This document shows, piece by piece, positions 51,801 to 62,287 of a stretch of DNA of 64,000 nucleotides; within the stretch, counting starts at the first letter, position 1, and every line of letters starts with the position of its first letter. The stretch is from Mesostigma viride (Eukaryota > Streptophyta > Mesostigmatophyceae > Mesostigmatales > Mesostigmataceae): assembly GCA_009746045.1 (NCBI GenBank), contig RPFO01000497.1, positions 1,136,970 to 1,200,969 of the forward strand, written 5' to 3'. A program made the translations under genes and the position numbers. Under the pieces are notes generated by a model. It had not been told where the DNA came from and searched no databases. It worked only from the letters and a program-made list of their open reading frames with translations.

Positions 51801-53371
51801 TCTGGGCTCGCGAATAGCGCTCGGCACGCCGTTTTCATTGGTGCTACCTGTGTTCAGAGAGCCAGCCAGGGCACTTCTCAGGGGCGTCTGTGCTCAGCAT
51901 GGTTGGCATATTACTGGAACGCATACTATATCTAGTAATATTATTTTCTAGTATATTACAACGACGCAAAGAACGAACAACGTCAATACCCTGCAAGGCT
52001 AAAGGAGGCTAACAGAGAGATCGCGAACTGCTTTGCTGATGCTGACACATCCCATCCCCACCAGGTGTATGAATACATGGACGGCGGGAGCCTGCAAGAC
52101 CGTCTGGCACAGTCTAGGGAAGCTGGCGGCAGTGTGGGCGGGGCAGCCAGGGTGCGGCCTGATGGCACGTTGCTAGCATTAACGTGGCGGGAACGGCTTG
52201 CCCTCGCAGCCGACTGTGCAGCCGGCCTCAGCTTCCTGCACACCGGCCGCCCCCGCCCGCTTGTCCATTGTGATGTGAAGGTGAGGCCTGCTCACCACCA
52301 ATGATGTTGGCTTATGCATTCTGGTGCATGTCGTAGGGAATTGTGGCGCGGGATGGCGCACGAGGGCAAGCAGGTCATGCTTTGGTTAGGGTTAGCTCCA
52401 TCGTAAAAGGCAATCCAAACTGCTCACCTTCTTTGCATTGGCATAAGCATTACTGCCACAGTAATAATTTAACCGGTGCTTCTGCCTGTCACTGTTGATC
52501 TCTTTGTCTTCCCTTCAATATCCTATCATTCTTGAAGGTTCTCTTTATATAGAGTCAACTAAACACAAACGTTGCTATAATAGTGGCAGGACCGAGCTTT
52601 AATGGTCCGTATCTTCCAGGTTTCAGGCTGCGCTGGTTGTCGCAACAATACGGCACAACAATCCCATTCGAGGTGCTCGCTTTGCTGCCTGTATTAATGG
52701 GCGACCGCTATGGCTAGCAATAACAGGCAAACGATGCAGCGTTGATTGGAATGCACAGACGACCCCTCTATCCTCTAGCTGGGTATGCACTGAGACCTCT
52801 GGATGTGTCACACCCCTGCTTTGATTATTGTGACCGTTGCCATGCCCACCATCAGAGCGCCAATGTGCTGCTCAAGACGCTCCCTGCGGGCTTGGCCAAT
52901 CACAGCCATTCGGTGACCGTTGCAGCGCGCATCGGGGACGTGGGCCTGTGCCGGCTCGGCAAAGAGATCGAGACAAGTACCCCACATGGTGGCCGTTCAG
53001 CAGCCGTTATTGGCAGCTTTGGTTACGTAGACCCTGTTTATATGACCACGGGCCAGCTGCACTTGCTCAACGACTGTTTCTCCTTTGGGGTGGTGCTATT
53101 GGAGCTAATTACGGGCCTCCCTGCGGTATCTCCAGGGCTGGATCCCCCCTTTTTGAGCAGCCGGCTCCAGCCATGCCTGCAGCAGCCGGACCAGCTGGCG
53201 GGCATGGCGGATAAAGCGGCAGGGAAGTGGCCACCCCGCATTCTAGCGGGGCTTGCCTTTGTCGCAAGCCAATGCCTGGAGTACTCGCACATCAAGCGGT
53301 GCTCCATGCAGACCGCATCGCTGGCATTGCAGGATCTGCTCATGGAGGGAGAAAAAATAAAGGACGGATGA
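45860..53371 (+). CDS. Receptor-like cytoplasmic kinase (Pelle/IRAK type) with myristoylation start and CUE/UBA-like domain
   Basis: Seven exons: 45860-46014, 46681-46831, 47351-49279, 50578-50628, 51720-51794, 52065-52280, 52856-53371 (TGA). All are in phase, giving 1030 aa; exon 2 could instead end at 46852, adding 7 aa. The N-terminus MGQASSVLG fits an N-myristoylation signal. Residues about 70-100 (LDKAVVEDICAAFGGDLHAA) resemble a CUE/UBA ubiquitin-binding fold; a second similar stretch is GLFADVLQKAGGDVARAQAF. A Gly/Gln/Ser/Pro-rich region fills most of exon 3. Kinase domain: FKATDGF, GAGGFGKVYRG loop, VAIKS lysine, EAEFVREVEVL helix C, ENIVRLVGY, VYEYMDGGSL, catalytic HCDVKSANVLL, GDVGL in place of DFG, FGYVDPVY, and DCFSFGVVLLELITG. 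HCD instead of HRD makes it a non-RD kinase. RLCKs relay receptor signals at the plasma membrane; the substrate is unknown. Confidence 0.86.
50017..50427. repeat. 47-bp minisatellite, about 9 copies
   Basis: Unit contains GACCACTGACCCT and CAGACCTTATCATGTG; in kinase intron 3, ending about 150 bp before the small exon 4. Confidence 0.93.
51140..51195. repeat. SINE-like repeat fragment
   Basis: Contains CTGGCCTGCGCTGGTTGTCT as in the insertion at 10958-11161; in kinase intron 4. Confidence 0.6.
52545..52645. repeat. Diverged SINE-like repeat
   Basis: GGCAGGACCGAGCT, ATGGTCCG and GGCTGCGCTGGTTGTC occur in the same order and spacing as in the element at 10958-11161; kinase intron 6. Confidence 0.6.
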
Positions 53372-53400
53372 TGTGGCTGCTGTAAATTCATTATCGATTG

Positions 53401-54453
53401 AATTGAATTGAATTGTAACATAACTCCGTTGGGAGTATATGTAGCACATAGCCCAGAGAAGGGGCATATGGCCTATCATACATTCTAAGCTACTTCCTGC
53501 AAGGGTGGGAATGTAAACGACACTTGCTCTAGGTGCACTAGGGCACCTGCACCACCCAGAGTTTCAGGCAGCACCCAGCGAAGGGGAGCCTGTCATAGGT
53601 GGGGAAGATCATCATGGCTATACAAGAGCTAGGACATGGCTTCTCTACAGAGAGCATCTCTCTGCATGGCATAGCATGGCGAAATTCTTAATGCAACATC
53701 CATGGGGGTCCCGTTATAGGCAGGGCTTGGCTAAATTCTGTAGACAACATCCATGGGGGCCATTATGGGCGCACATGCGCGTGGGCCACATGCTAGGCTA
53801 AGCCTGACTAATCTACACTACTGGTATGAATTCCCTAGTCTGGGGTGGCAGGAGGGGGCTGCCAGGGCTTGTGGTCAACGTGGATGACCGCCCCCCTCCA
53901 GTATACCGGCTTCCCCCCTGCGCTGTGCCGGAGCTGAAGGTAGGTCGGCCATAGCTCGCGTCGCCGCTGTTGCTGGGCCAGGGTCAAGTCGTCGTCCAGC
54001 GTGAAGCGAGTCCTCGAGAGCTTCTTGCGGCATTTAAGGAACGACAGCTTGTCCGCCATGTACTTAAAGGTGAGGAGCACGGGTGCCGGGCCAGCCTTCC
54101 CCCGCGCGCGGGGGAGGCGGACAGCCGACATGTCCAGCTCACCAGTGAGTAACATGGGGGCAAGAATGGCGCGCTTAAATGCCTCAAGAAGGCTCGTGGA
54201 GGTCTCACCTGCCGGCTGGTCGAAGTGCTTGACGATGACATTGTGGCTGCGCCGGGCGATGTCGGTTTCCTCGCGAAGGTCGAGGGCTTGTTGCTTGAGT
54301 TGTGCCGAGATGGTGGAGGTGGTGGAGGTGGTGTGCTGCTTAAGCAAGTCCGCCCAGGTGGAGGGAGCATCGCCGGCCGGGCCAGCAGGCGCCGGCTGGG
54401 CGGCGATGTCCTTCACCGCCTGGGCGGTGAGGCCGGCGGTGTCATGCAAGCTC
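53401..54453 (-). mobile_element. ORF1-only L1-like retroelement, copy 1
   Basis: The minus strand encodes about 205 codons (54449-53835) resembling LINE-1 ORF1p (Transposase_22). A helical region comes first, then a C-terminal domain with DDLTLAQQQRRRELWPTYLQ and KPVYWRGAVIHV. The TAG is followed by a 3' UTR of about 430 bp and a (CAATT)n tail at 53401. A possible 7-bp duplication TCGATTG (53394-53400, 54454-54460) brackets it. No reverse transcriptase follows ORF1. It inserted 23 bp after the kinase stop codon, in its 3' UTR. Confidence 0.75.
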
Positions 54454-54464
54454 TCGATTGTACC

Positions 54465-54520
54465 CAGCTTATTTCAAAGAGACAACCAGCGCAGGCCAGA
54501 AATCGGGAGAATCCGCTTAT
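54465..54520. repeat. SINE-like repeat terminus
   Basis: AGAGACAACCAGCGCAGGCC is the reverse complement of the terminus shared by copies at 11140 and 14420. Confidence 0.65.
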
Positions 54521-54547
54521 TTAGTTATAGTCACTTTAGTCATAGAG

Positions 54548-54826
54548 TATTAAATTAAATTAAACTAAATTATAAGATGCCTCCGTTGGGAGATCATGTA
54601 GCACATATTCCTTGATGGATGGGTGGAGTGGAAGGAGCCGCGTAATCGAACTAACCTAACTCTAAGCTATGTAGTCTAGAAAAATCCGAACTTCCCTACT
54701 CATCAAAACGCCGCCGCCTCTTGGGGGGAGGTGGCTTGCCCACAGGGGCTGGTGTGTGAGCCTTGACAATCTTCTGCCACCGCGTCTTGTTCTGCATGGC
54801 AGTCCAAAGAAGGGAGAGAGAGTGGA
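54548..54826 (-). mobile_element. LINE 3' end, 5' truncated
   Basis: Minus strand: C-terminal ORF2 peptide (TRWQKIVKAHTPAPVGKPPP), then a 3' UTR with the CTCCCAACGGAG stem-loop and a (TTTAA)n tail at 54548. Confidence 0.75.
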
Positions 54827-56868
54827 TTAAATTAAATTATAACATGCCTCCGTTGAAAGATCATGTAGCACATATTCCATGATGGATGGGTGGGGTGGAG
54901 GAAGCCGCGTAATCGAACTATCCTACTAACTTTGAGCTATCTAGTCTAGAAAATCCTAACTACACTACTCATCAAAACGCCTCCTCCTCTTGGGGGGAGG
55001 GGGCTTGCCTTGGGGTTGGGAGAGAGAGTGGATGCGGTGTTCAAACTGGGCTGGGACCACTAGGTCGTCCAGCAACATCTGGATGTAGTTCGTGACATGT
55101 TTCCCTATACCCTTTGGGGAATTCCCTTGGGGCCAGGCCTGGTCAGAATATGCCGCCCTGGCTGGCCAAGTTGTTGGGGGCCTGCCAGAGCAAGGGCGGT
55201 GTCGGCCTGGCTGGTGCGAGCAAGGTGTCCTACAAATGCTATCCTACGCTGTCTAATCTCGTCCGAAATACGAGGCATGCCCTGATACAAAGACTCTAAT
55301 GACCCGTGGACGCTTGGAAAACCCTACGTTCAGGACCTGTCGGAGCATGGACTGTAAACCGTGCCGTCTAGCTTAGCTAGTGCCAGTGTTTCCGTGAGTG
55401 TCCACGCCTCGGCGCCATACGTGAGCACCGTGAGGACGAGGACCTTGAAGAGCATGCGCTTGCGGTGCTCGCCCAGGCCCTTGGAGCGCCAGTAGGTGTT
55501 GAGCGAACGAAGCCTAGCTAGCTAGCTAGCCCAGGCCAGGCCGATGCGGATGTCCACATCGTCGGCGGTGTCAGGGAGCCAACTCCCCAACAATTTGAAG
55601 CGATCGCGGAACGGAACCTCCGTCCCGTCGAGCAGGCGCGGCAGCGGCGGTGTACTGGATCGAGGCCCCAATCATGCACCATCGCCTCAGTTTTGACACT
55701 AATCTCCAACCCCACCGCCCTTGCCTCCAGGCCCAGACAGTCCAGCCAGGTCTGAATGTGCTCGGGGCGCGCAATGAGGGTGGTGTCATCCGCATAAATC
55801 AGGTCGGACAGGCGGTAGCCAGGTTTAACCCCGCCGTGCTCGCGCTCGTTAAGGATGTCCAAGCCTGGAGCCCTAGCTCGAACCCCTTAAGAGCAGTAAA
55901 GCGCGCACGTGCCCGGCGCATGACGTGATCCACGACAATAATGAACAGGTATGGGGACAGGACACAACCTTGCCACACCCCGTGGTGAAGGGGGAATGGT
56001 GCATGGGGTGGTGCCTTCCGCAGTCCGCACTACTGCCTGTGAGCCCTCATACAGTCGGCGAATGGCAGCAAAAAACGCTGAGGGCACCCGATCCAGAGCT
56101 AGGATGGCCCAAAGAGCCTCCCAGAGGAGCGTGTCAAACTCCTTGATGTAGTAGTCAACAAAAATGAAGACCAGCCATGCAGCGGCGGCAAACTGTCAGG
56201 GCAAAGGCGACGCACCTCCTCCATCAACCGGCGCGCGACAAACACAGCCATGACAGTGTTACGACCACGACGGACACCCATCTGAGACTCACCCAGGTGT
56301 GGGTCCAGCTAGCGCGACGCGGAGCCTGTGCAGCATCATGCGCATGAAGACCTTCAGCGCGGCGCTCTGAAGGCAGACACCCCGGTAGTTACCGGGGTCA
56401 GCAGCAGAGCCCTTCTTGTACAGCATGACGCGGATGGCCGTCTGCCACTCAGCAGGCGGAGGCTCGTCAGAGAGCAGGACACGGTTGCAGAACGCCAGCA
56501 GAAGATCCCTCACCGGCGCCGGGTCAGGGGTCTTCAGCAGCTCAGCCGAAAGGTGCATGTCGGCACCGACCGCCGCGTCGTACCGCAGGCGAGCAAGCTA
56601 GGGTGCCGTCCAATTCCTAATTTGAAAGTGAAGGGGTGGACGACGTCGTTGGTACGTGGCAAGGCAGCCCTCCTGCAAGGCGGGAACTTGGTAGTCCGCG
56701 GCCGAGGAGGGGGGCGCCGGCGGCGGCGGGGGTCCGGCGACCCCGAGACGGGGTCGCCTCGTCGGGGTGAAGCGGCGGGGGGGGGCGCGAGCCCCACCTG
56801 TCAAGGAAACATTGTGGGCCAACCAGCGGTCAAGGCTTACTTACCGGCGCCGTGCCGTCCCGACGTAC
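54827..56868 (-). mobile_element. LINE copy b: reverse transcriptase to 3' end
   Basis: Minus strand, broken by several frameshifts. Recognisable parts: FNRVLLSDEPPP-type segment (AFCNRVLLSDEPPPAEWQ), DPGNYRGVCLQSAALKVFMR, motif A region FDTLLWEALWAILALD, LIYADDTTLIA (catalytic YADD box), and the tail with TRISDEIRQRRIAFVGHLA-like sequence. It abuts LINE copy c head to head at about 56868. Several CTAG-containing insertions distinguish it from other copies. Confidence 0.85.
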
Positions 56869-59607
56869 CGGGGGGTAAGCGTGTGCAGCTGCGACTGATG
56901 CCGGATGGTCAGCGTTTTGGTGCTTTCCTGGGTGGTGTCCGTGTAGACACCGACAATGTGGAGTCTCGTGGTGCGAAGCGTGCTGCCCCTGGTGGTTCCA
57001 GGAAGCTTAGACAAACCCACTCGTCGGCTCGCGGCTAACAGGCTTCGGGGACAGCCTCTAAACAATCCCCCGTTCCACTCCCATGCATCGACCTAACATG
57101 CAGCTAGTCGACTGAGACACATGGTGGTGCCGGTATCTCGGGCTCGAACGACAGCTCTCAGCAGCAAGATTCGCAACACCCAACGCATGCTAGATTTTCT
57201 ACGCCTCTGCGTTGCACAAGCATCCCCGAATACCCAGAGCAGGCGGCAGGCTCGCATCCTACGCCTGCAGGACAAAAAAAATGCGATGAAAAGCACTCTT
57301 TCCTCCGCTTCCCTTCCCTCCCCTCCACCCCCACCCCCACCCCCACCCCCCGCTGTATCCACCCCCATCCCCCATCGCCATGCACTCTCCCCTGGCCAAG
57401 CAGGCATCCTTGGCCCTTGCCACCTTCAACGCACGCACATTGCTAGCTAGCAGACAGCGGTCATATAGCTATCGGGTAGAAGAGCTTGTTGCCTTCTGCA
57501 TAGCCCATCGTGTATCTATTCTAGGCGTGCAAGAGCATCGCCGCTCGGTGCCACTTGGCATGGTGTGCACTGATCGCCTGGCAGGTGCATGGCTGGCGGT
57601 TTTATTTTGCTGGCAGTGGCACAACAGGCCAAGGTGACGTGTTGGTCTTTTGTGTTCGCCGCTGGCAGTTGCTAGCCTCAGCACGCTAAAGTTTCTAACC
57701 CCACGCCTTATGGTAGCACATTTCACCTCCGTCGAGGGGCGGTCTAAACACCACCTCACGGTGGGGGTGGGCTACGCACCCCATAGTGGTCTACCTGAGT
57801 CGGAACGCCAGGAGTTCTTGGAGTCCTTGCATAGCCTTGAGGGGGTCACCCCGGCCCGCCACTTTTTGGTTATGCTGCTCGACGCCAATGCCACGCTCAC
57901 CGTGGGCCCCACCAGAGTGGCACTGCTGGCAGTCGCTTTGCGCCTGCTGACACGGAAGCTAACGACAACACTCCCCTGTTTTCTGCCTTTTTGCGGGATA
58001 GCGGGATGGTTGCTGTCAATTGCCACTTCCAACGTCCCTCACAGGACTTGGTCATTTTTCGTGGCCCTAACGGCTGTCAGGCCTGATTGGACTACGTGGT
58101 TGTACGGCAGCCCAGGTGCACCTCGGTTCTGGACACCCCAGTGTTTGACACGCCCACGGTGTGCTCTGACCACCGGTTGACCAGTGCGCGCGACCATTCG
58201 GCTCCGGTTCCACGTCCCCGAGCGCCGCGCCCCAGTGCATGCATGGTCCGCCCTGACTGGTCTGCTCTACGCCCGGTCCGGGGAGATCCTGAGGACTGGA
58301 CGGACGCCGAGCACGAGCGGAACCGGTGCCGACGGGAGTACCTGTCGGCCCTGGGCGCCCGGGCGGACGTCGACGAGCTGGACACGGGTGCCCCCAACGC
58401 CGCCATTTTTGCGGGCTTTGCGGCCCGGCCGTGCCCCGTTGCTGGCGGCCCGGCACCTGCCGGCCATGCCCCGCCGCCGCCCCGGCCCGCTCTACCGCCA
58501 GGACCCCATTGAAGGTCTTGCCCACCCGGCACCGCCTCAAGCGTAACCGGGCCGGACCCGCTGCAGAAACCAGTGCTCAAGGCCGCCCTCGTGGAGGCCT
58601 ACCAGCACGCTCAGGACGCGGAGGCGGCCCAGTGCATCGCGGATGCCAAGGCCTGCCAGGCTCGCAACCAGGGCAAGGACATGTGGTACCACCTCGACCG
58701 GCTCGGCGGCCGGCGGCAGCGCACCCCGGTGGAGCACACGGGGGACGGCACGGCGCCGGTCAGCCTTGAGTCTTGACCGCTGGTTGGCCCACAATGTTTC
58801 CTTGACCGGTGGGGCTCGTGCCCCCCCCCCCGCCGCTTCACCCCGAGACGGCCGCCCGCCTCGGGGTTGCCGGACCCCCGCCGCCGCCAGCGCCCCCATG
58901 CATGCCTCCTCGGCCGCGGACTACCAAGTCCCCGCCTTGCAGGAGGGCTGCCTTGCCACCAACGACGTCGTCCACCCCTTCACTTTGAAGGAATTGGACA
59001 GCACCCTTGCTCGCCTGCGGTACGATGCGGCGGTCGGTGCCGACCACCCGTTTCTGCTCAGGAGCTGCTGAAGACCCCTGATCCGGCGGTGAGGGATCTT
59101 CTGCTGGCGTTCTGCAACCGTGTCCTGCTCTCTGACGAGCCTCCGCCTGCTGAGTGGCAGACGGCCATCCACGTCATGCTGTATGTACAAGAAGGGCTCT
59201 GCTGCTGACCCCGGTAACTACCGGGGTGTGTGCCTCCAGAGCGCCGCGCTGAAGGTCTTCATGCGCATGATGAGCACTGCACAGGCTCCGCGTCGCGCTG
59301 GACCCACACCTGGGTGAGTCTCAGATGGGTTTCCGTCGTGGTCGTAACACTGTCATGGCTGTGTTTGTCGCGCGCCGGTTGATGGAGGAGGTGCGTCGAC
59401 TTCCCCCTGACAGTTTGCCACTGGTCTTCATTTTTGTTGACTACTATACATCAAGGCCTTTGACACGCTCCTCTGGGAGGCTCTTTGGGCCATCCTAGCT
59501 CTGGATCGGGTACCACCTGCGTTTATTGCTGCCATTCGCCGACTGTATGAGGGCTCACAGGCAGTAGTGCGGACTGCGGAAGGCACCACCCCACCATTCC
59601 CCCTTAA

Positions 59608-61325
59608 CTCGTCGTCTGTCCCTGGTCCTCTACGGAGGACTGAGTTGAACTCAGTCCTCTCTAGAGGACCGAGTTTTTGGGTTTCGTAGAAAATTCGCCC
59701 CGGTCAGAATGTTTGACAAAAAATTTCTCTCAAAATTTATTCAAATACTACGTGAAAAGATCTTTCTTGGACATATTTTTGGGATTTTTTTGGATTTGGT
59801 ATGCGCGGCTAACTGTACGGTCAAAGTACAGGTGGTAAGGGTACTTTTCCACGTGAAACGCGAGTTCCGGAAATGCACGACCTAGCCATGGCGGCTCGCG
59901 CCCATGCATGCAGTTTACGTTTGCGGACGAGTTAGCCGTCCAAACTCAGTAAATAGATTTAAAATGCCCTAAAGATGATATAAATCAATTTTTAGCTCGC
60001 GGGGATGCGATTTACCCGGTGTCGGCACTGTTCTTGCTGGAAAAAACTGCGATAAGGCAGGTCGACGGAATTGATGACTGCGCTTGCTTTCCGGCGCAAT
60101 TTCAATGGCTGATAGGTTTCTTTCTACATTTTAACATGAATTGTATTAGAATATATTGAGTGACAGTATAGATTTGATGATCTCGACCATTCTGTCACGT
60201 CATGGTCTATGTGCCGCAAAGTGCCACTTTTGCGGGCACCGCCTGGGCCAAGGTAACGCCAGCCGTGCCAGGTAAAGCCGGATAATCGTTGCCTCTTCGT
60301 TCCTTGATGTTTGTACATGAGTTTAAGCTTGCGAGGCGTTGTCAGGTTCAAGTCTTGATGCTCTTTCTTGACCGTTGCCTGCCCCTCTCTAAAACCCCCT
60401 TTTCAGATGATGTTAGCAGGCATTTGCCTTAACCCAGTGTAGTTGTGCAGGGTTTTAGGAGCTGTGCAGGTTTAAACACCTTCATAGATGTTAGTTATTC
60501 TTTTGCTACGTTCATACTGCATGATTGTGTGGCCACGGGCTGCGTCAAGGGTGCATTCAAGCTTTTACGGGTGAGTGAAAAGTCTTGGTGACAAACCACT
60601 GCCATCATGTGCCAGCAACTATGTTGGCCACATCATGGCAAGGCAAAACAGTTATAGCCATATCTATTGTTGTTTGAAACAATGGAAATATGCTTAACCT
60701 ACCCATTATATTGGTGGTTGGCACTTATAACATAACCCTTTGTTGGTAGGTATCCAAGCCCATTCCCTACATGCATGCATAGGCTCTCACTACATGATAA
60801 GGTATGATATACCTGAAGTATGATGATGCAAGTGTGTTGTCCTGTAATGCTTGAAGGGAAATGAGTTGATTGGGATGGTTGGTGGCCACGGTGATGTAGT
60901 ATGACCGCACTTACATGCTAGCAAAGTTAGCAAAAGCCCCATTCCTCTCCTGAGGACTGAGAGTTTTTTAATTGTTTCAGGCAGTTGCAGTGGCCAAATG
61001 GAGCCCAGTTTTTTGCCACGCTTCAAGAACTATGTTGTTTACGTGCCTATATTTTTTCTTCATGCACCAGGATTTGATTGAATTTTTCCCACTCGTTCTT
61101 ATCCCGAAAAATGCAAATTCGCGAGGGGCGCCCAACGTCCGTGTAATTTTCAGGTGTTCGGGTCAAGTTTTCACATATGCAGTATTTTTGCCAACAAAAT
61201 GATATCTAGTACACCCCAGATCCACATCAAAACATTTGGGATGGACCCCCCACCTAGTCGCTACACGCGGTTGAAAATTGTCAACTCAGTCCTCCTGTGA
61301 GGACTGAGTTGGGACAGACGACGAG
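59608..61325. mobile_element. TTAA-flanked DNA transposon, second family (non-autonomous)
   Basis: 1718 bp inserted in LINE copy c, with TTAA at 59604-59607 and 61326-61329. Perfect 15-bp inverted ends CTCGTCGTCTGTCCC. Just inside are palindromes built on AACTCAGTCCTC; the left one is a near-perfect 47-bp palindrome. No transposase frame is visible. The TTAA target fits piggyBac-type transposition, though the CTC terminus is less typical than CCC. Confidence 0.82.
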
Positions 61326-61368
61326 TTAATTCACCACGGGGTGTGGCAAGGTTGTGTCCTGTCCCCAT

Positions 61369-62203
61369 TGAATTGAATTGAATTGAATTGTAACATAACT
61401 CCGTTGGGAGTATATGTAGCAGACATAGCCCAGAGAAGGGGCGTATGGCCTATCATACATTCTAAGCTACTTCCTGCAAGGGTGGGAATGTAAACAACAC
61501 TTGCTCTAACAACACTAGGGCACCTGCATCACCCAGAGTTTCAGGCAACACCCAGCTAAGGGGAGCCTGTCATAGGTGGGGAAGATCAGCGCAGCTATAC
61601 AAAGGCTAGGGCATGGCTCCTCAGCAGGGAGTGACCCCCTGCATGGGCACTGCGTAATTAAATAAAGCTAGGCATCATCTGGAGGGTGGCTCATCATAGA
61701 CACACATGTACATGACTAAAAAGGCTAGGCCTAAGCTGGTATAGTGCCTGTAGTAGGCGGGCATGTACAAGGCCACTGTCTAACTATTCTACACTACTGC
61801 TGTATTCCCCTAGGCTGGGGCTGGAGTTGCTGGGGCCGCGGTGGTCGAGGGGGTCGCTTGCCAGGGCTTGTGGCCGACGTAGATGGCCGCCCCCTTCCAG
61901 TACACCGGCTGGCCCGCCTTGGTCTGCCGGAGCTGGATGTAGGTCGGCCATAGCTCCTGTCGCCGTTGTTGCTGTGCCAGGGTCAAGTCGTCGTCCACGG
62001 TGAAGGGAGTATTCGCGAGCCGCTTGCGGTGTCGGAGAAACGAAATCTTGTCCGCTGGGCTATCAAAGATGAGAAGAAGCGGAGGCGCCCCTGCCTTACC
62101 CCGCGCGCGGGGGAGGCGGTGGGCGGTCAGCTTGATCTCACCAAGAAGGCCCATGCGTGCAAGGATTCAGTGCTCTCAAACGCGCGTGCAAGCTTCTCGG
62201 AAG
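61369..62203 (-). mobile_element. ORF1-only L1-like retroelement, copy 2
   Basis: Minus strand: ORF1p C-terminal domain (62154-61810; DDLTLAQQQRRQELWPTYIQ, QPVYWKGAAIYVGHKPWQ), a 3' UTR matching copy 1 and a (CAATT)n tail. A 10-bp duplication CTGTCCCCAT (61359-61368, 62204-62213) flanks it and splits LINE copy c, as expected for target-primed insertion with 5' truncation. Confidence 0.82.
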
Positions 62204-62287
62204 CTGTCCCCATACCTGTTCATTATTGTCGTGGATCACGTCATGCGCCGGGCACGTGCGCGCTTTAATGCTCTTAAGGGAGCTCCA

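Larger units (their letters stand above)
56869..62287 (+). mobile_element. LINE copy c: APE-type endonuclease plus reverse transcriptase, with two nested insertions
   Basis: Segments 56869-59607, 61330-61358 and 62204-62287. The first 180 bp encode the end of a possible ORF1 (VQLRLMPDGQRFGAFLGG). From about 57380 the endonuclease begins with LALATFNARTLLASRQ and VSILGVQEHRRS, and ends with VCSDHRL (SDH motif) near 58175. RT parts: RWLAHNVSLTGG, ELDSTLARLRYDAAVGADHP, LLLAFCNRVLLSDEPPPAEW, NYRGVCLQSAALKVFMRMM, FRRGRNTVMAVFVARRLMEE, then SPYLFIIVVDHVMRRARARF after the insertions. Frameshifts make it a pseudogene. Interrupted by the TTAA element (59608-61325) and by ORF1-only copy 2 (61369-62203). 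Confidence 0.85.
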
